Source of the DNA: Salinimicrobium marinum
Lineage (GTDB): Bacteria; Bacteroidota; Bacteroidia; Flavobacteriales; Flavobacteriaceae
Assembly: GCF_014651535.1 (NCBI RefSeq)
Contig: NZ_BMXB01000001.1
Span: 62,001-126,000 of the forward strand
DNA length: 64,000 nucleotides
Reading direction: 5' to 3'
Shown here: piece after piece, positions 1 through 8,861 of the stretch
Layout: each line of letters begins with the position of its first letter
How positions within the stretch are numbered: the first letter of the stretch is position 1
The notes under the pieces: model-generated
Database searches by the model: none
Seen by the model: only the letters and a program-made list of their open reading frames with translations
What the model was told of the DNA's origin: nothing
Translations under genes and position numbers: made by a program

Positions 1-1783
1 CGGCATTCACACCACCAAGATCCCCGATGTTTTCACCAAGGGTGAATTTTCCGTTGATGTACACACTGTCTAAAACTTCAACTGCGCTATACTGGTCGGC
101 CAAAGCACCTCCTAATTTTTCAAATTCTTCAAGATCTTTATCAGACCACCAGTTGTTCAGGTTTCCTTCGGCATCAAAACGGGAACCACTGTCATCAAAT
201 CCGTGAGAGATTTCGTGACCAATTACAGCTCCAATCCCGCCATAGTTCACGGCAGCATCTGCTTTATAATCGTAGAAAGGTGGTTGCAGGATAGCTGCAG
301 GAAACACAATCTCGTTGTAGCTTGGGTTGTAATAAGCATTCACGATTTGTGGCGCCATAAACCATTCGGTTTTATCTACCGGCTCATCAAGTTCTGAAAT
401 ATTATCCTCTACATTCCATTTTGCAGCATTCAGCATATTCTGGAAGTAAGAACCTCCCTGTTTAGGATTCTTAATTTCAAGCGTGCTGTAGTCTTTCCAT
501 TCATCAGGATACCCCACTTTAATAGTAGTGGTACTTAATTTTTCAATGGCTTTTACTTTTGTACTGTCGCTCATCCAGGTCAAGTTGTTGATCCTGTTTT
601 CAAAGGCTTTCACAACGTTTGAGATCATTTCTTCAGCTTTCTCTTTTGCTTCTGCAGGGAAATGTTCTTCTACATACAATTTCCCCAAAGCTTCTCCAAT
701 GGTTCCGTTAATCGTAGAAAGCGCACGTTCTTCACGAGGCAATTGCTCTTGTGCTCCGCGTAAGGTTTTGTTGTAAAACTCCCAGTTTGCTGTTTCAATT
801 TCGGTAGTTAAACTGGCGGCAGCATCATTAAATAAAGTCCATCGTAAATACTCTTTCCAGTCTTCAACATTATTTTCAGTAAAAGTCTGCTGCAAAGTTT
901 CCATGTATTTTGGTTGTGTCACAATAATGGTGTCCACACCTTCTGCACCTATTTCTTCAAAATAAGTATCCCAATTAACTGCGGAAACTTTATTCTGAAG
1001 CTCTTCCACACTCATTGGGTTATAAGAAAGACGTGCATCACGACGCTGAACTTTGTCTAATCTTGGCTCGGCCATAGCAGTTTCAAAAGCCAAAATGGTC
1101 TCTGCACTTTGTTGAGCTTCTTCTTCGGAATCTCCCAGGAACTGAAGCATCTTTGTGATATGTTGCTTGTAGAGCTCTCTCTTTTCCTGAGAATCGGTAT
1201 CATCTGCAACATAATAATCACGATCGGGTAACCCTAAACCTCCCGGATACAGGTAAGCTGCATTTTCGTTACTGCTCTTGGCATCTGCACGTACGCCGAA
1301 GGAGAAGAAGCCGCCGCCACCATACATCTGCATTTCAGTAAGATATTCCTGAAGGTCTTCTTTATTCTGAATAGCTTCAATTTTTTCCAGGTAAGGCTTT
1401 ACAGGATCGATTCCCTGCTTATTCCTGGTCACGGTATCCATGATTGTCTGGTAGAGGTACACTGCTTTTGCCTGGTCACTGTTTGGGTCCAGGTTTTCAT
1501 TTGCCGAAGCTCTTTCCAACAAGGCAAGGGCATCTGCATCTGTTTTTTCACGGAGCTCGTTGAAACTTCCCCAGGTAGTTTTGTCGCCCGGGATTTCGGT
1601 AGAATCCAGCCATTTTCCGTTCACATACCGGAAAAAATCTTCACGCGGACTCACAGTCGTATCCATGTAAGACAGGTTAATTCCTCTTTGTTCCGCAACT
1701 TCTGCTTCTTTGTCGCCTGCACAGCCCGTTAAGGCAGCCGAAGCCAGTACAGATGAAAGAAGCACACTTTTTATTCTCTTCAT
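1..1783 (-). CDS. M13 family metallopeptidase, lipoprotein (partial, 3' end outside window)
   Basis: Zinc endopeptidase of the neprilysin/PepO (M13) family, probably degrading peptides in the periplasm or at the outer membrane. About 594 residues are visible and the reading frame is still open at base 1, so the C-terminus is missing. The N-terminus MKRIKSVLLSS ends in a lipobox (LTGC), giving a lipoprotein. An M13_N-type region starts with YVNGKWLDS near residue 60. NAYYNP precedes the catalytic GHEISHGFDDSG (HExxH, about bases 186-221), and ENIGDLGG (third zinc ligand Glu) lies near bases 30-50. Full-length members are about 680 residues, so roughly 90 residues are cut off. The start at 1783 gives a clean signal peptide. 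No clear promoter was identified; the region upstream is palindrome-rich. The family assignment is firm; the substrate is unknown. Confidence 0.95.
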   Translation of the reverse strand, partial: MKRIKSVLLSSVLASAALTGCAGDKEAEVAEQRGINLSYMDTTVSPREDFFRYVNGKWLDSTEIPGDKTTWGSFNELREKTDADALALLERASANENLDPNSDQAKAVYLYQTIMDTVTRNKQGIDPVKPYLEKIEAIQNKEDLQEYLTEMQMYGGGGFFSFGVRADAKSSNENAAYLYPGGLGLPDRDYYVADDTDSQEKRELYKQHITKMLQFLGDSEEEAQQSAETILAFETAMAEPRLDKVQRRDARLSYNPMSVEELQNKVSAVNWDTYFEEIGAEGVDTIIVTQPKYMETLQQTFTENNVEDWKEYLRWTLFNDAAASLTTEIETANWEFYNKTLRGAQEQLPREERALSTINGTIGEALGKLYVEEHFPAEAKEKAEEMISNVVKAFENRINNLTWMSDSTKVKAIEKLSTTTIKVGYPDEWKDYSTLEIKNPKQGGSYFQNMLNAAKWNVEDNISELDEPVDKTEWFMAPQIVNAYYNPSYNEIVFPAAILQPPFYDYKADAAVNYGGIGAVIGHEISHGFDDSGSRFDAEGNLNNWWSDKDLEEFEKLGGALADQYSAVEVLDSVYINGKFTLGENIGDLGGVNA

Positions 1784-1939
1784 GTTATTATTTAGTTATT
1801 AATAATTTCGCTAAAGTAGTAAAAGAACCAGATTTGTAGTACAGAAATCTTAGGAGTCTTACCAATTCATAATTCTGAATTTTATCCCGGTCATTCTTAA
1901 ACAAACTATATTCCAAAGTGATATTTAATTCTGAAGACT

Positions 1940-2210
1940 GAAAAGTCGGGCTGAAGCCCTTTTTTATCACAATTTTAGATCCTCCGGCTAAAACCAGAGG
2001 CAAATGAATTTGGAATATTATAATCAGAGATTTTCAATTCTGATAAATATTCATTGGCTCCTGGCAAAAGCTTTTAAACAGCCTTTTTCATGGGTTTCTT
2101 GCGGTAATGTTTTTTTTGAAAAAGCCTGTATTGAAAATTTTTAATAGCCACAGGCTTTAGCCTGTGGTGATCAGATGAGCTTCGAGAAGAGGCTTTAGCC
2201 CAACTTTCTT
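1940..2210. repeat. Cluster of REP-like palindromes
   Basis: Several short palindromes are packed together: gggctgaagccc at 1948-1959; an imperfect one at 1981-2000 (cctccgg/ccagagg arms); a 13-nt pair at 2078-2090 and 2117-2129 with one mismatch; and a perfect 9-bp-arm palindrome at 2148-2167 (ccacaggct-tt-agcctgtgg), followed by ggctttagcc near 2191-2200. The shared core GGCTnnAGCC recurs in three of them. This is the look of REP/BIME-type dispersed elements, which in Bacteroidota often create false ORFs containing a SSDHHRLKPVA-like string, present here in the discarded frame. No REP-associated transposase is in the window. The classification is an inference from form. Confidence 0.55.
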
Positions 2211-2229
2211 CAACAGTAAAGAGCTTTAC

Positions 2230-2260
2230 AAATAAAAACCCCTCCGGAATATGGGAGGGG
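2230..2260 (-). terminator. Rho-independent terminator of the S9 peptidase unit
   Basis: On the minus strand a 7-bp GC-rich stem (cccctcc/ggagggg, 2239-2260) is followed by TTTTTATTT, about 30 nt after the stop codon of the S9 peptidase gene. Confidence 0.8.
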
Positions 2261-2290
2261 CTTAACCTTATTTTTTGAATATTTAAAAAA

Positions 2291-5116
2291 TTACTCTTCA
2301 TTCAGGTCATATCTTAAATCCTTTCCTTTCATCACTGCCGGCAAACCTTCTGTCATCCATAAAGGTGCCGGGGCGCCTTTTAAATAATGATCAAAGAACT
2401 GCATCATTCTAATGGAAAGATCCTGCCTGTTTTTGGTTTTCTGAAGGTTATGGGCTTCATCATTATAAACCAGTAACCACACGGGTTTGTTGAGGCGTCT
2501 CATGCCCATAAACATTTCAATTCCCTGGTAATAAGGTACGGCACCATCGGCATCGTTGTGCATCATTAGCAACGGAGTCTCAATATGGGGAATTCCGAAA
2601 AGTGGAGAATTCTCCAGGTAAAGATCCAGCCCTTCCCAAAGATTTTTCCCAATCCGGCTTTGCGTTCTTTCGTATTGAAATGCCCTGCTCAATCCACTCT
2701 GCCATCGAATTCCTCCGTAAGCTGAGGTCATGTTAGCCACCGGTGCACCGGCCATCGCCGCTTTAAATTTATTGGTCACTGTCACCAAATGTGCCACTTG
2801 ATAACCGCCCCAGCTTTGTCCCTGGATCGCGAGGTTTTCGGAATCTACAAACTCATATTCTTCCAGCGCTTCCACTCCTGAAACAATTGCATTGTATGCG
2901 CTTTCTCCCGGTTTTCCTTCTTTATAAACAATGTCCGGAACAAAAACCAAATAGTCATTGCTCACCAAATAGCTCATGTTTACGATGGATGCACTTGGCT
3001 GCGGACTATGATAGCTGTGAAGGTTATCACTTCTTTTTTCGTAAAAATAAGTCATCAAAGGATATTTTTTATCCTCATTAAAATCTTCAGGCTTGTACAG
3101 TAAACCTTGCAAAGGTGTCCCGTCGTATGCTTTCCACGAAACCAGTTCTACCATTCCCCATTTAAATTCGCTTTGCTGCGGATTTGCATTGGTGAGTTTC
3201 ACAGCTTCAGCTTTTGGTTCTCCAATTAAATATAAATCGGGATAATTCTGGAAATTCTGTTTTCTGAACACCAAAACATCTTCTTCTTCAGCCAATTCAA
3301 AGCCGCTCAGGCTGGAATTCTCCGTTTCTACGATTGCCTGTTTTCTGCCGTTTTTCGAGTTGAGGCTGTAGAGGGATTCAGATTTGTCAATGTCATTAAA
3401 AGCAGTGATTAAAATTCCATTGTTGTAGTAAGAAACATTGTTTCTATGCTGACTGTCTAGTCGTAAAGCACGATATTCAATGTTGTTTTGTCTGCCGTCA
3501 CGGGTAATGTTCACAGGATCTTTTTCTTCAGAAAGATGGGCACTCCAAATGTCGTATTGATCATACAGCAGTACATTTCCGTCTTCCGTAAATCCGCCGA
3601 AACCATACGGGCGTGGCAGGGCAGGCACGTCATTTTCTTCGTCATAAAAACTCACGGGAAGATTGTCTGTTAATTTCCGTTTGGTGTTGTTCCGAAGATC
3701 CAAAGACCACCATTCCTTATTGTCCTGATCGTAATAAACCGCAAAATTGCCGTCAGGTGAAAGGTCGGGATTGGAGGAAATTCCTTCCAGGGCTAGCGTT
3801 TTATTTCCGGTTTGAGTATCTACAATGTAATAATCCTTGATCCACGGATATTCCCAGGAACGTTCCACGGCATATGGCGTGTGGGTGTATCCCAGCACAT
3901 ACCGCTGCTCACGGTTGTCATCAAAAAGCACATAATCCAGGGTTTCATCATGAAGGTTCACGATGCTTTCGTCTTCGGGATTGTAGAAAGATACATAAGC
4001 TTTATCTTCTAGTTCTTTAATTCTGGATTTTTGTTCGGGCTGGATCAATTTATCATGGTAACTCCAAACATCCACCTGCGGAATTTCATCTTCCAGAAGT
4101 GTAGTATCGGTATTAAACTGCCTTACAGGGCGGGAATGGAAGAAAAGCCGTTTTCCATTTTCAGAAAAATATGGATTTTGCGTAGCACCCAGTTCCCAGT
4201 TTTCTCTTAGGTTCCTGCCCAAGGTGTCGGTGATTTGCTTTAGCTGAACTCCCTGAGCATAGAAAAGTTCAAATTTAAGAGAATCTATTTCGGTGGAATC
4301 TTTGGCAGCAATAAAAGCCAGTTGTCTTGCTTCTTTGTCAATAGCAAGTTTGTCGTATTTAAAACGCCCGGTATCGAGGGCTGTTGTATTATTCTGTCGA
4401 ACATCGTAACGGTAAACTCCAAGGTCCCGCTTTTTTTCTTTATCTGAAGTGGAATAGATAAAGCTGTTTCCTTCCTCCGGAAGGGCAAAATCCTTGATCT
4501 GAAAAATCGTATCAATTCTCTGATTTTTCAGCTGATATACCAGGGCGTAATCGGCTTCCAAAGCAAGGTTTTTCGATTTTTTTGTTGCTAGGGTGTCCTT
4601 CTTTTCTGAAGATTTTTCTGCAGTGGAATCTTTTTCCGGTTTCAGGTCTTTATATTTTTCCAGCACCACCCAACCACTGGTTTCTACAGGGATTTCATAT
4701 TTCTTGACTCTCAAAACGGAATCCACCAACCTGTGCCTGTGCACATCAAAAATGAAGAAATCATCCTTTTTCCTTTTTTCCTCTTTTACCTCGTCTTTCT
4801 TCTCCTGTCTCGTCAATTCGTACGGCGGCTTTCTTAGAAGAAACACATAATTCCCGTCCCCCGAAATATTCGTTTTATAGCCATTTTCAAAAGTGAAAGA
4901 TTCGCCCGATTGGGAATTGAAGATCTTTACATACCCGTCCCCACGGCCTGTTGCGGTACCTAGGGTAGCAACTATTAGATCTCCATCTTTGGATATTTGA
5001 GTATTTTCAATACTTTTCCACAAATCATAATCTTTGTGGGTAAGTGCTTTTTTCTGCTGTGCATAAGCCGATGTTAACCCACAAAAAAGGGTAAACAGAA
5101 GAGCCTTTTTGATCAT
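2291..5116 (-). CDS. S9 family prolyl oligopeptidase-like serine peptidase
   Basis: Large exported serine peptidase of 941 residues. A signal peptide (MIKKALLFTLFCGLTSAYA) is followed by a long beta-propeller-like region with repeated DLSPDGNF- and EDGNVLLY-type strands, and then an alpha/beta-hydrolase domain in the last 260 residues. The catalytic triad can be read: Ser768 in GQSWGGYQ, Asp about 857 in HNDADG, and His889 in DEAHNL. Members of this family cleave dipeptides or oligopeptides in the periplasm and often work beside peptidases such as the M13 enzyme encoded downstream. The gene starts 1 nt after the stop of the upstream NTF2-like lipoprotein gene, so the two are probably co-transcribed. 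At 941 residues it is longer than classical DPP-IV-like members (about 720), the extra length lying in the propeller. Exact specificity cannot be told. Confidence 0.93.
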   Translation of the reverse strand: MIKKALLFTLFCGLTSAYAQQKKALTHKDYDLWKSIENTQISKDGDLIVATLGTATGRGDGYVKIFNSQSGESFTFENGYKTNISGDGNYVFLLRKPPYELTRQEKKDEVKEEKRKKDDFFIFDVHRHRLVDSVLRVKKYEIPVETSGWVVLEKYKDLKPEKDSTAEKSSEKKDTLATKKSKNLALEADYALVYQLKNQRIDTIFQIKDFALPEEGNSFIYSTSDKEKKRDLGVYRYDVRQNNTTALDTGRFKYDKLAIDKEARQLAFIAAKDSTEIDSLKFELFYAQGVQLKQITDTLGRNLRENWELGATQNPYFSENGKRLFFHSRPVRQFNTDTTLLEDEIPQVDVWSYHDKLIQPEQKSRIKELEDKAYVSFYNPEDESIVNLHDETLDYVLFDDNREQRYVLGYTHTPYAVERSWEYPWIKDYYIVDTQTGNKTLALEGISSNPDLSPDGNFAVYYDQDNKEWWSLDLRNNTKRKLTDNLPVSFYDEENDVPALPRPYGFGGFTEDGNVLLYDQYDIWSAHLSEEKDPVNITRDGRQNNIEYRALRLDSQHRNNVSYYNNGILITAFNDIDKSESLYSLNSKNGRKQAIVETENSSLSGFELAEEEDVLVFRKQNFQNYPDLYLIGEPKAEAVKLTNANPQQSEFKWGMVELVSWKAYDGTPLQGLLYKPEDFNEDKKYPLMTYFYEKRSDNLHSYHSPQPSASIVNMSYLVSNDYLVFVPDIVYKEGKPGESAYNAIVSGVEALEEYEFVDSENLAIQGQSWGGYQVAHLVTVTNKFKAAMAGAPVANMTSAYGGIRWQSGLSRAFQYERTQSRIGKNLWEGLDLYLENSPLFGIPHIETPLLMMHNDADGAVPYYQGIEMFMGMRRLNKPVWLLVYNDEAHNLQKTKNRQDLSIRMMQFFDHYLKGAPAPLWMTEGLPAVMKGKDLRYDLNEE

Positions 5117-5117
5117 A

Positions 5118-5657
5118 TTATTTTGAGTTTAACTTTGAGATAAGATTTTTGTCAAATTTCTTTTTCAATTCCGTTACTTCTGAAACATTTTCATTCGGAA
5201 TGGCAATGGATAATACATAATGTTTGATTTTCCAATCGCCATTTTCCCTAATCATCACTCCCGAGCCGCGGCAAATGCCCATCTGGGTGTCCAGTAGTTC
5301 ATCAAACCAGGCGGTTTCGCCCGTTTCTGCGGTAAAGATGTTTCGTTCAAGGCTGGTAAAGCTCCAGGCTTTTCCTTGATCAAAATAGGGTTTTGCCCAT
5401 TCTTTGAATTCCGGTTTATACCAGTTTTCGGTAGGATCTGTACCAATGAAAACGGCATCTTCGGCCATTAAGGAAAAGTAGGATTCAAAATCAGCATTTC
5501 CGGCAGCTGCATGCCATTGCTCCAGCGCTTTATTAATTGCTGCTTCTGGATTTTGATTCTCATAGTATATTTCCGGAGGGATATTTTCAGATTTCTCAGG
5601 TTTTTCTCCGCAGGAAACCAGGAATACCGGAAGCAGGTAAATGAGCAGTTTTTTCAT
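5118..5657 (-). CDS. NTF2-like (SnoaL/DUF4440-type) lipoprotein
   Basis: A 179-residue lipoprotein. The start at 5657 gives MKKLLIYLLPVFLVSCGEK, a signal peptide with lipobox VSCG; an in-frame start seven codons upstream would spoil it. The body looks like an NTF2/SnoaL fold: an N-terminal helix (INKALEQWHAAAGNADFESY), then YFSLMAEDAVFIGTDPTENW, and strands such as WKIKHYVLSIAIPNE. Members of the superfamily bind small ligands or are small lyases and isomerases, but no catalytic residue can be assigned here. It is the first gene of a two-gene unit with the S9 peptidase (1-nt gap). Fold assignment is moderate; function unknown. Confidence 0.75.
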   Translation of the reverse strand: MKKLLIYLLPVFLVSCGEKPEKSENIPPEIYYENQNPEAAINKALEQWHAAAGNADFESYFSLMAEDAVFIGTDPTENWYKPEFKEWAKPYFDQGKAWSFTSLERNIFTAETGETAWFDELLDTQMGICRGSGVMIRENGDWKIKHYVLSIAIPNENVSEVTELKKKFDKNLISKLNSK

Positions 5658-5781
5658 GGGATAAAAATATTTGTCCAAGATAAGGAATTCATGGAAAGTC
5701 TTGATCTTTTTGATCTGGACGAATGAATTTTTCAGAAGTAGTTAAAAATCAGGCTGGGGTGTTTTCCAATACACCCTGAAA

Positions 5782-5817
5782 AATTAAAAACCCCACTGCA
5801 ATTCAGCAGTAGGGTTT
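5782..5817 (-). terminator. Terminator after the acyl-ACP desaturase gene
   Basis: A 12-bp stem with one mismatch (5788-5799 with 5806-5817, loop aattca) is followed on the minus strand by TTTTTAATTTTT. It lies 27 nt after the desaturase stop. Confidence 0.85.
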
Positions 5818-5843
5818 CTTAAAATATTTTTATAGAAATTTCC

Positions 5844-6848
5844 TTATAAAGTACCATTTGGCTGTACCCACTTGAACTGGTGAGAATCCTGTGGCACGGC
5901 AATTCGGTCTGCGATGCGGGTCATTCTATCCGGTAATTTTACCAGATAGTCTCTTGCTTTTTCAGCCCTGTCTGTAAGTGAAGTCATTTTCTCAATTTCC
6001 CAGAAATCATTTAATTTCTGAAGAATGTCGATATAGTCATGAGTAGTGTACACTCCAAGTCTTTGTGCTGCATTGGAGAAATTCTCAAAGGCATCGCCAA
6101 TGCCCTGACCAGACTCCCTGATGAACTGGGCCGGCATAACAATTTTCTTTTTCATCATGTCTTCAAAAGCGATCATCATTTCACTTGGGTCATATTCGAA
6201 AATCGTCTTTACAAATTCCCTGTAAGCGAGGTGATGACGCATTTCGTCTCCGGCAATAATGTTACACATTTTTGCCAGCATTTTATTTCCTTTTTTCCGT
6301 GCGATCTGTCCCACGCGCTTGTGGGAAATGTTGGTTGCCAGTTCCTGAAAACTTGTATAGATGAAGTTTCTGTATGGATCCCTTCCGGTTCCAATATCAA
6401 AACCGTCATTAATAAGGTATTGTGTAGTTTTTTCAATCTCCTTCATATCTACCCTTCCGGAGAGATATAAATATTTGTTCAGCGTATCCCCATGTCGGTT
6501 TTCTTCCCCTGTCCAGTGACGAATCCATTTTGACCAGCCATTAGCTTTTCCTTCAGCAGCACCGTGTTGTTCAACACCTTCCATATCCATTAACCAGGAC
6601 TCATAAGTAGGAAGAGCTTCTTCAGTAACCATGTCGGCTACCAATACCACCCAAAAGTCGTAACCCAATTCCTTGGATTCTTCCCTTAGCTGGGTTACTT
6701 CCTCCATGAAGTTTTCATTCTGTGAATTGGGAAGTAAATCTGTAGGTTGCCAAATATCTTCTACGGGTACAAGATATTTGTCCACGAAATCATCAATAGA
6801 TTTCTCAACCGTCTTCATTACCTCTAATCGTATATTCTCTAATGCCAT
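5844..6848 (-). CDS. Acyl-[acyl-carrier-protein] desaturase
   Basis: Soluble di-iron desaturase (ferritin-like fold, stearoyl-ACP desaturase family) that introduces a double bond into ACP-bound fatty acids using O2 and reduced ferredoxin. The diiron ligands are visible: Glu in MVTEEALP (about residues 73-80), EENRHG at 115-120, a Glu in SFQELATN (about 166-173), and DEMRHH at 201-206. The 334-residue length is normal for bacterial members. A -7 promoter element lies 69 nt upstream and a strong terminator follows, so it is monocistronic. In marine flavobacteria such an enzyme would adjust membrane unsaturation, an inference from the family. The exact double-bond position cannot be told. Confidence 0.93.
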   Translation of the reverse strand: MALENIRLEVMKTVEKSIDDFVDKYLVPVEDIWQPTDLLPNSQNENFMEEVTQLREESKELGYDFWVVLVADMVTEEALPTYESWLMDMEGVEQHGAAEGKANGWSKWIRHWTGEENRHGDTLNKYLYLSGRVDMKEIEKTTQYLINDGFDIGTGRDPYRNFIYTSFQELATNISHKRVGQIARKKGNKMLAKMCNIIAGDEMRHHLAYREFVKTIFEYDPSEMMIAFEDMMKKKIVMPAQFIRESGQGIGDAFENFSNAAQRLGVYTTHDYIDILQKLNDFWEIEKMTSLTDRAEKARDYLVKLPDRMTRIADRIAVPQDSHQFKWVQPNGTL

Positions 6849-6917
6849 ATTGTTCTTCTATTCTATTGGGGATTCAATAACTACACCAAATATTTATTAA
6901 GGGGCTACTTTAATCTC

Positions 6918-6925
6918 CAAAGATA
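6918..6925 (-). promoter_or_regulatory. -7 promoter element (TATCTTTG) for the desaturase gene
   Basis: Perfect match to the Bacteroidota -7 consensus TAnnTTTG on the minus strand, 69 nt before the desaturase start. No clear -33 TTTG was found at the usual distance. Confidence 0.55.
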
Positions 6926-6958
6926 ATAAACTAAAAATAGAAGATATTTAAAATCGTC

Positions 6959-7687
6959 TTAATTTCTACCTTCTTCTTCCGGATATAATTCCCACACGGG
7001 ATCACTTTGGATCACTTCCTTGGAATTCACATCAATAAGGGATATTTTTCCTTTAAATGCAGCGCCAGTATCAATGTTCCAGACATTTGCAGAATGAAAG
7101 GGCTTGGTTTTGCCTATGCGGGTAACCGGGGTGTGACCAATGTAAATCTCTTCGAACAATTCCAGCCTTTTTGGATACTTCGTATCTCCTTTTTTTAAAT
7201 TAGGATCGATGGAAAGTACCATTTCCCACAAGGTGCGATCCCAGTAAAGTGGAGTGGGAGTGTATTCCTGTTCGGGACCTTTAAGGTTGGAGAAGCCGGC
7301 ATGAACAAAAAGCCGGTTTTCTTTATCAATGTAGTAGTTGAGCATTTGTTCAAAAAAGGTAATGTGTTCCTCTTTCTGTTTATCTGAAAATTGGCGATAG
7401 GCATCAATACTGGACTGGCCGCCATGCTGCAGCCATTTATCATTTAACTCTCCCGATTTTAACCAGCGGTGGGTAAGATCATCGTGATTTCCGCGGAGAA
7501 AAATACAGGTATTTTGTTTGGCCAGCTCTATTAAATAGGACACCACATTGGCCGAATCGCTCCAGCCATCTACATAATCCCCTAAAAATATGAGTCGGTC
7601 TTCCGGAGTGATCTCTGCCCGCTCCATTAACTGTACTAGGGCTCTCAGCCCGCCGTGAATATCACCAATAGCCAGTATTCTGCTCAT
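6959..7687 (-). CDS. PPP-type metallophosphoesterase (Ser/Thr phosphatase-like)
   Basis: A 242-residue calcineurin-like phosphoesterase. The PPP signature is complete: GDIHG at 8-12, GDYVDG at 36-41, GNHD at 66-69, then a later HAGF and a GHTPV histidine motif. Related bacterial enzymes dephosphorylate phosphoproteins or hydrolyse dinucleoside polyphosphates (PrpE/ApaH branch); motifs alone do not decide between these. Its start lies 1 nt after the stop of the AlbA_2-domain gene, implying translational coupling and perhaps a shared pathway. No signal peptide, so cytoplasmic. Confidence 0.88.
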   Translation of the reverse strand: MSRILAIGDIHGGLRALVQLMERAEITPEDRLIFLGDYVDGWSDSANVVSYLIELAKQNTCIFLRGNHDDLTHRWLKSGELNDKWLQHGGQSSIDAYRQFSDKQKEEHITFFEQMLNYYIDKENRLFVHAGFSNLKGPEQEYTPTPLYWDRTLWEMVLSIDPNLKKGDTKYPKRLELFEEIYIGHTPVTRIGKTKPFHSANVWNIDTGAAFKGKISLIDVNSKEVIQSDPVWELYPEEEGRN

Positions 7688-7688
7688 T

Positions 7689-8825
7689 CTAATTGTATTT
7701 TACTTTTCTTAAGATCCTGCTGCTGTCCTTGTATAATTGATAAACAGCGTCACTGTAATTTTTTAAAAGTGGTTTTGCTTCTTCAAGCTTTTCGATTGCA
7801 TCCTGAAACCCGTTAAAATAGCAAATAAGATAAGTAGAAGGTAAATTGTGCAGGTCTTTCTCTTCGTGAGGTGACAGCTGCACATTTTTCTTCAGCTTTC
7901 CTATCAATGCATTATTGGTATTGTAAATATGATACAGAATTTTCCTGTCAAACTGCGGCGGCTCGAAAAGAAGTTTGCTCTGCATATCATAAGTGGCATT
8001 GTCGCGGAAAAAAATACTTACTTCTTCCAGGGGATAATACCTGAAATGATCATTAAGCCCAAGATGTACATATTCAATGATCCTGAAATAATCATTTGTA
8101 ATTTCTATGCTCACCTCGTCCAATTCTGAATAAAAAAGTTTTACCTGCTCGTTGATCAAAGCAATATCCACTCTTGAATAATATGTGTTTTCTCCAGATT
8201 TTATTTTCTTGCCAGACCAGCATACTACAAAATATTCTTTGAACACTTTATAAGTAGGATGAATGTCTTCATGTTTGCTGAAGAAATCAAAAACTCCATC
8301 CAGTGTTAGTTCTATGTTGTTCTGGGAATGGGCTTCAATAGCAGCTACCACTTCCTTATTTTTATTTTGAATGTCTTTTAGAACGGGAGCCGGCATACTT
8401 ATACTTCCTTCTCTGAAGAAAACTGTACCGGCTGTATATTTCCAGATATTCTTTTTAAGGACACAAACTTTCTCGCCATTTGGCTGAATGCTTACCAGTC
8501 CCACCACCAGATCATCGGGTAAATGTGGAAAAGGAATGTTTTCGTAAGAAACCCGTGGCGGATTTTCAAGGTAGGCGTTGATCAAATTCTGGATTTTACT
8601 GTCGTCAAAAAAATCCACTCCGGTAATTGCGTTATCTTCATCTTCCACGCCAATGACGATGTAGGAATTGTTGTGAGGATTGGAATTGGACAAAGCGCAA
8701 ACGTGTTTTAAAAACTTTGCTTTTCCTTCTTTTTCAGCAAAATTTACCTGGCGTTTTTTATCGTAAAAGCTGTTTTCGCTATTGTGAGCGAGCAGGTTTT
8801 TAATTAAAAGACGCTTGTTGATCAT
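7689..8825 (-). CDS. AlbA_2 (Schlafen AlbA-like) domain protein
   Basis: A 378-residue cytoplasmic protein. Residues about 15-130 match the AlbA_2 domain seen in divergent AAA-4 and Schlafen-like bacterial proteins: an EGKAKFLKHVCALSNSNP helix, then YIVIGVEDEDNAITGVDF and NPPRVSYENIPFPHL, and FFREGSISMP. AlbA_2 proteins are thought to bind nucleic acid and are often regulators or parts of defence and toxin loci. The C-terminal 200 residues carry no motif I recognise. The gene is coupled to the PPP phosphatase (1-nt gap) and follows the SDR gene by 36 nt. Domain call is good; biological role unknown. Confidence 0.8.
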   Translation of the reverse strand: MINKRLLIKNLLAHNSENSFYDKKRQVNFAEKEGKAKFLKHVCALSNSNPHNNSYIVIGVEDEDNAITGVDFFDDSKIQNLINAYLENPPRVSYENIPFPHLPDDLVVGLVSIQPNGEKVCVLKKNIWKYTAGTVFFREGSISMPAPVLKDIQNKNKEVVAAIEAHSQNNIELTLDGVFDFFSKHEDIHPTYKVFKEYFVVCWSGKKIKSGENTYYSRVDIALINEQVKLFYSELDEVSIEITNDYFRIIEYVHLGLNDHFRYYPLEEVSIFFRDNATYDMQSKLLFEPPQFDRKILYHIYNTNNALIGKLKKNVQLSPHEEKDLHNLPSTYLICYFNGFQDAIEKLEEAKPLLKNYSDAVYQLYKDSSRILRKVKYN

Positions 8826-8861
8826 GGTTTAGTTGTATTCCTTTGGATTTGTTAATAACAA

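Larger units (their letters stand above)
1784..2290. other. 507-nt intergenic region with REP-like palindromes, no gene
   Basis: No convincing gene. Two minus-strand ORFs (1788-2003 and 2074-2301) cross the palindromes and have unnatural composition. The region holds the leader of the M13 gene, several palindromes between about 1940 and 2210 (listed separately) and the terminator of the S9 peptidase gene at its right end. Confidence 0.6.

Noticed and set aside
1788-2003. 71-codon minus-strand ORF upstream of the M13 gene
   Set aside because: Overlaps palindromes, has no promoter or family look, and ends at the M13 leader.
2074-2301. 75-codon minus-strand ORF containing a SSDHHRLKPVAI-like string
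   Set aside because: It runs through REP-like palindromes and the S9 gene's terminator; composition is that of a translated repeat.
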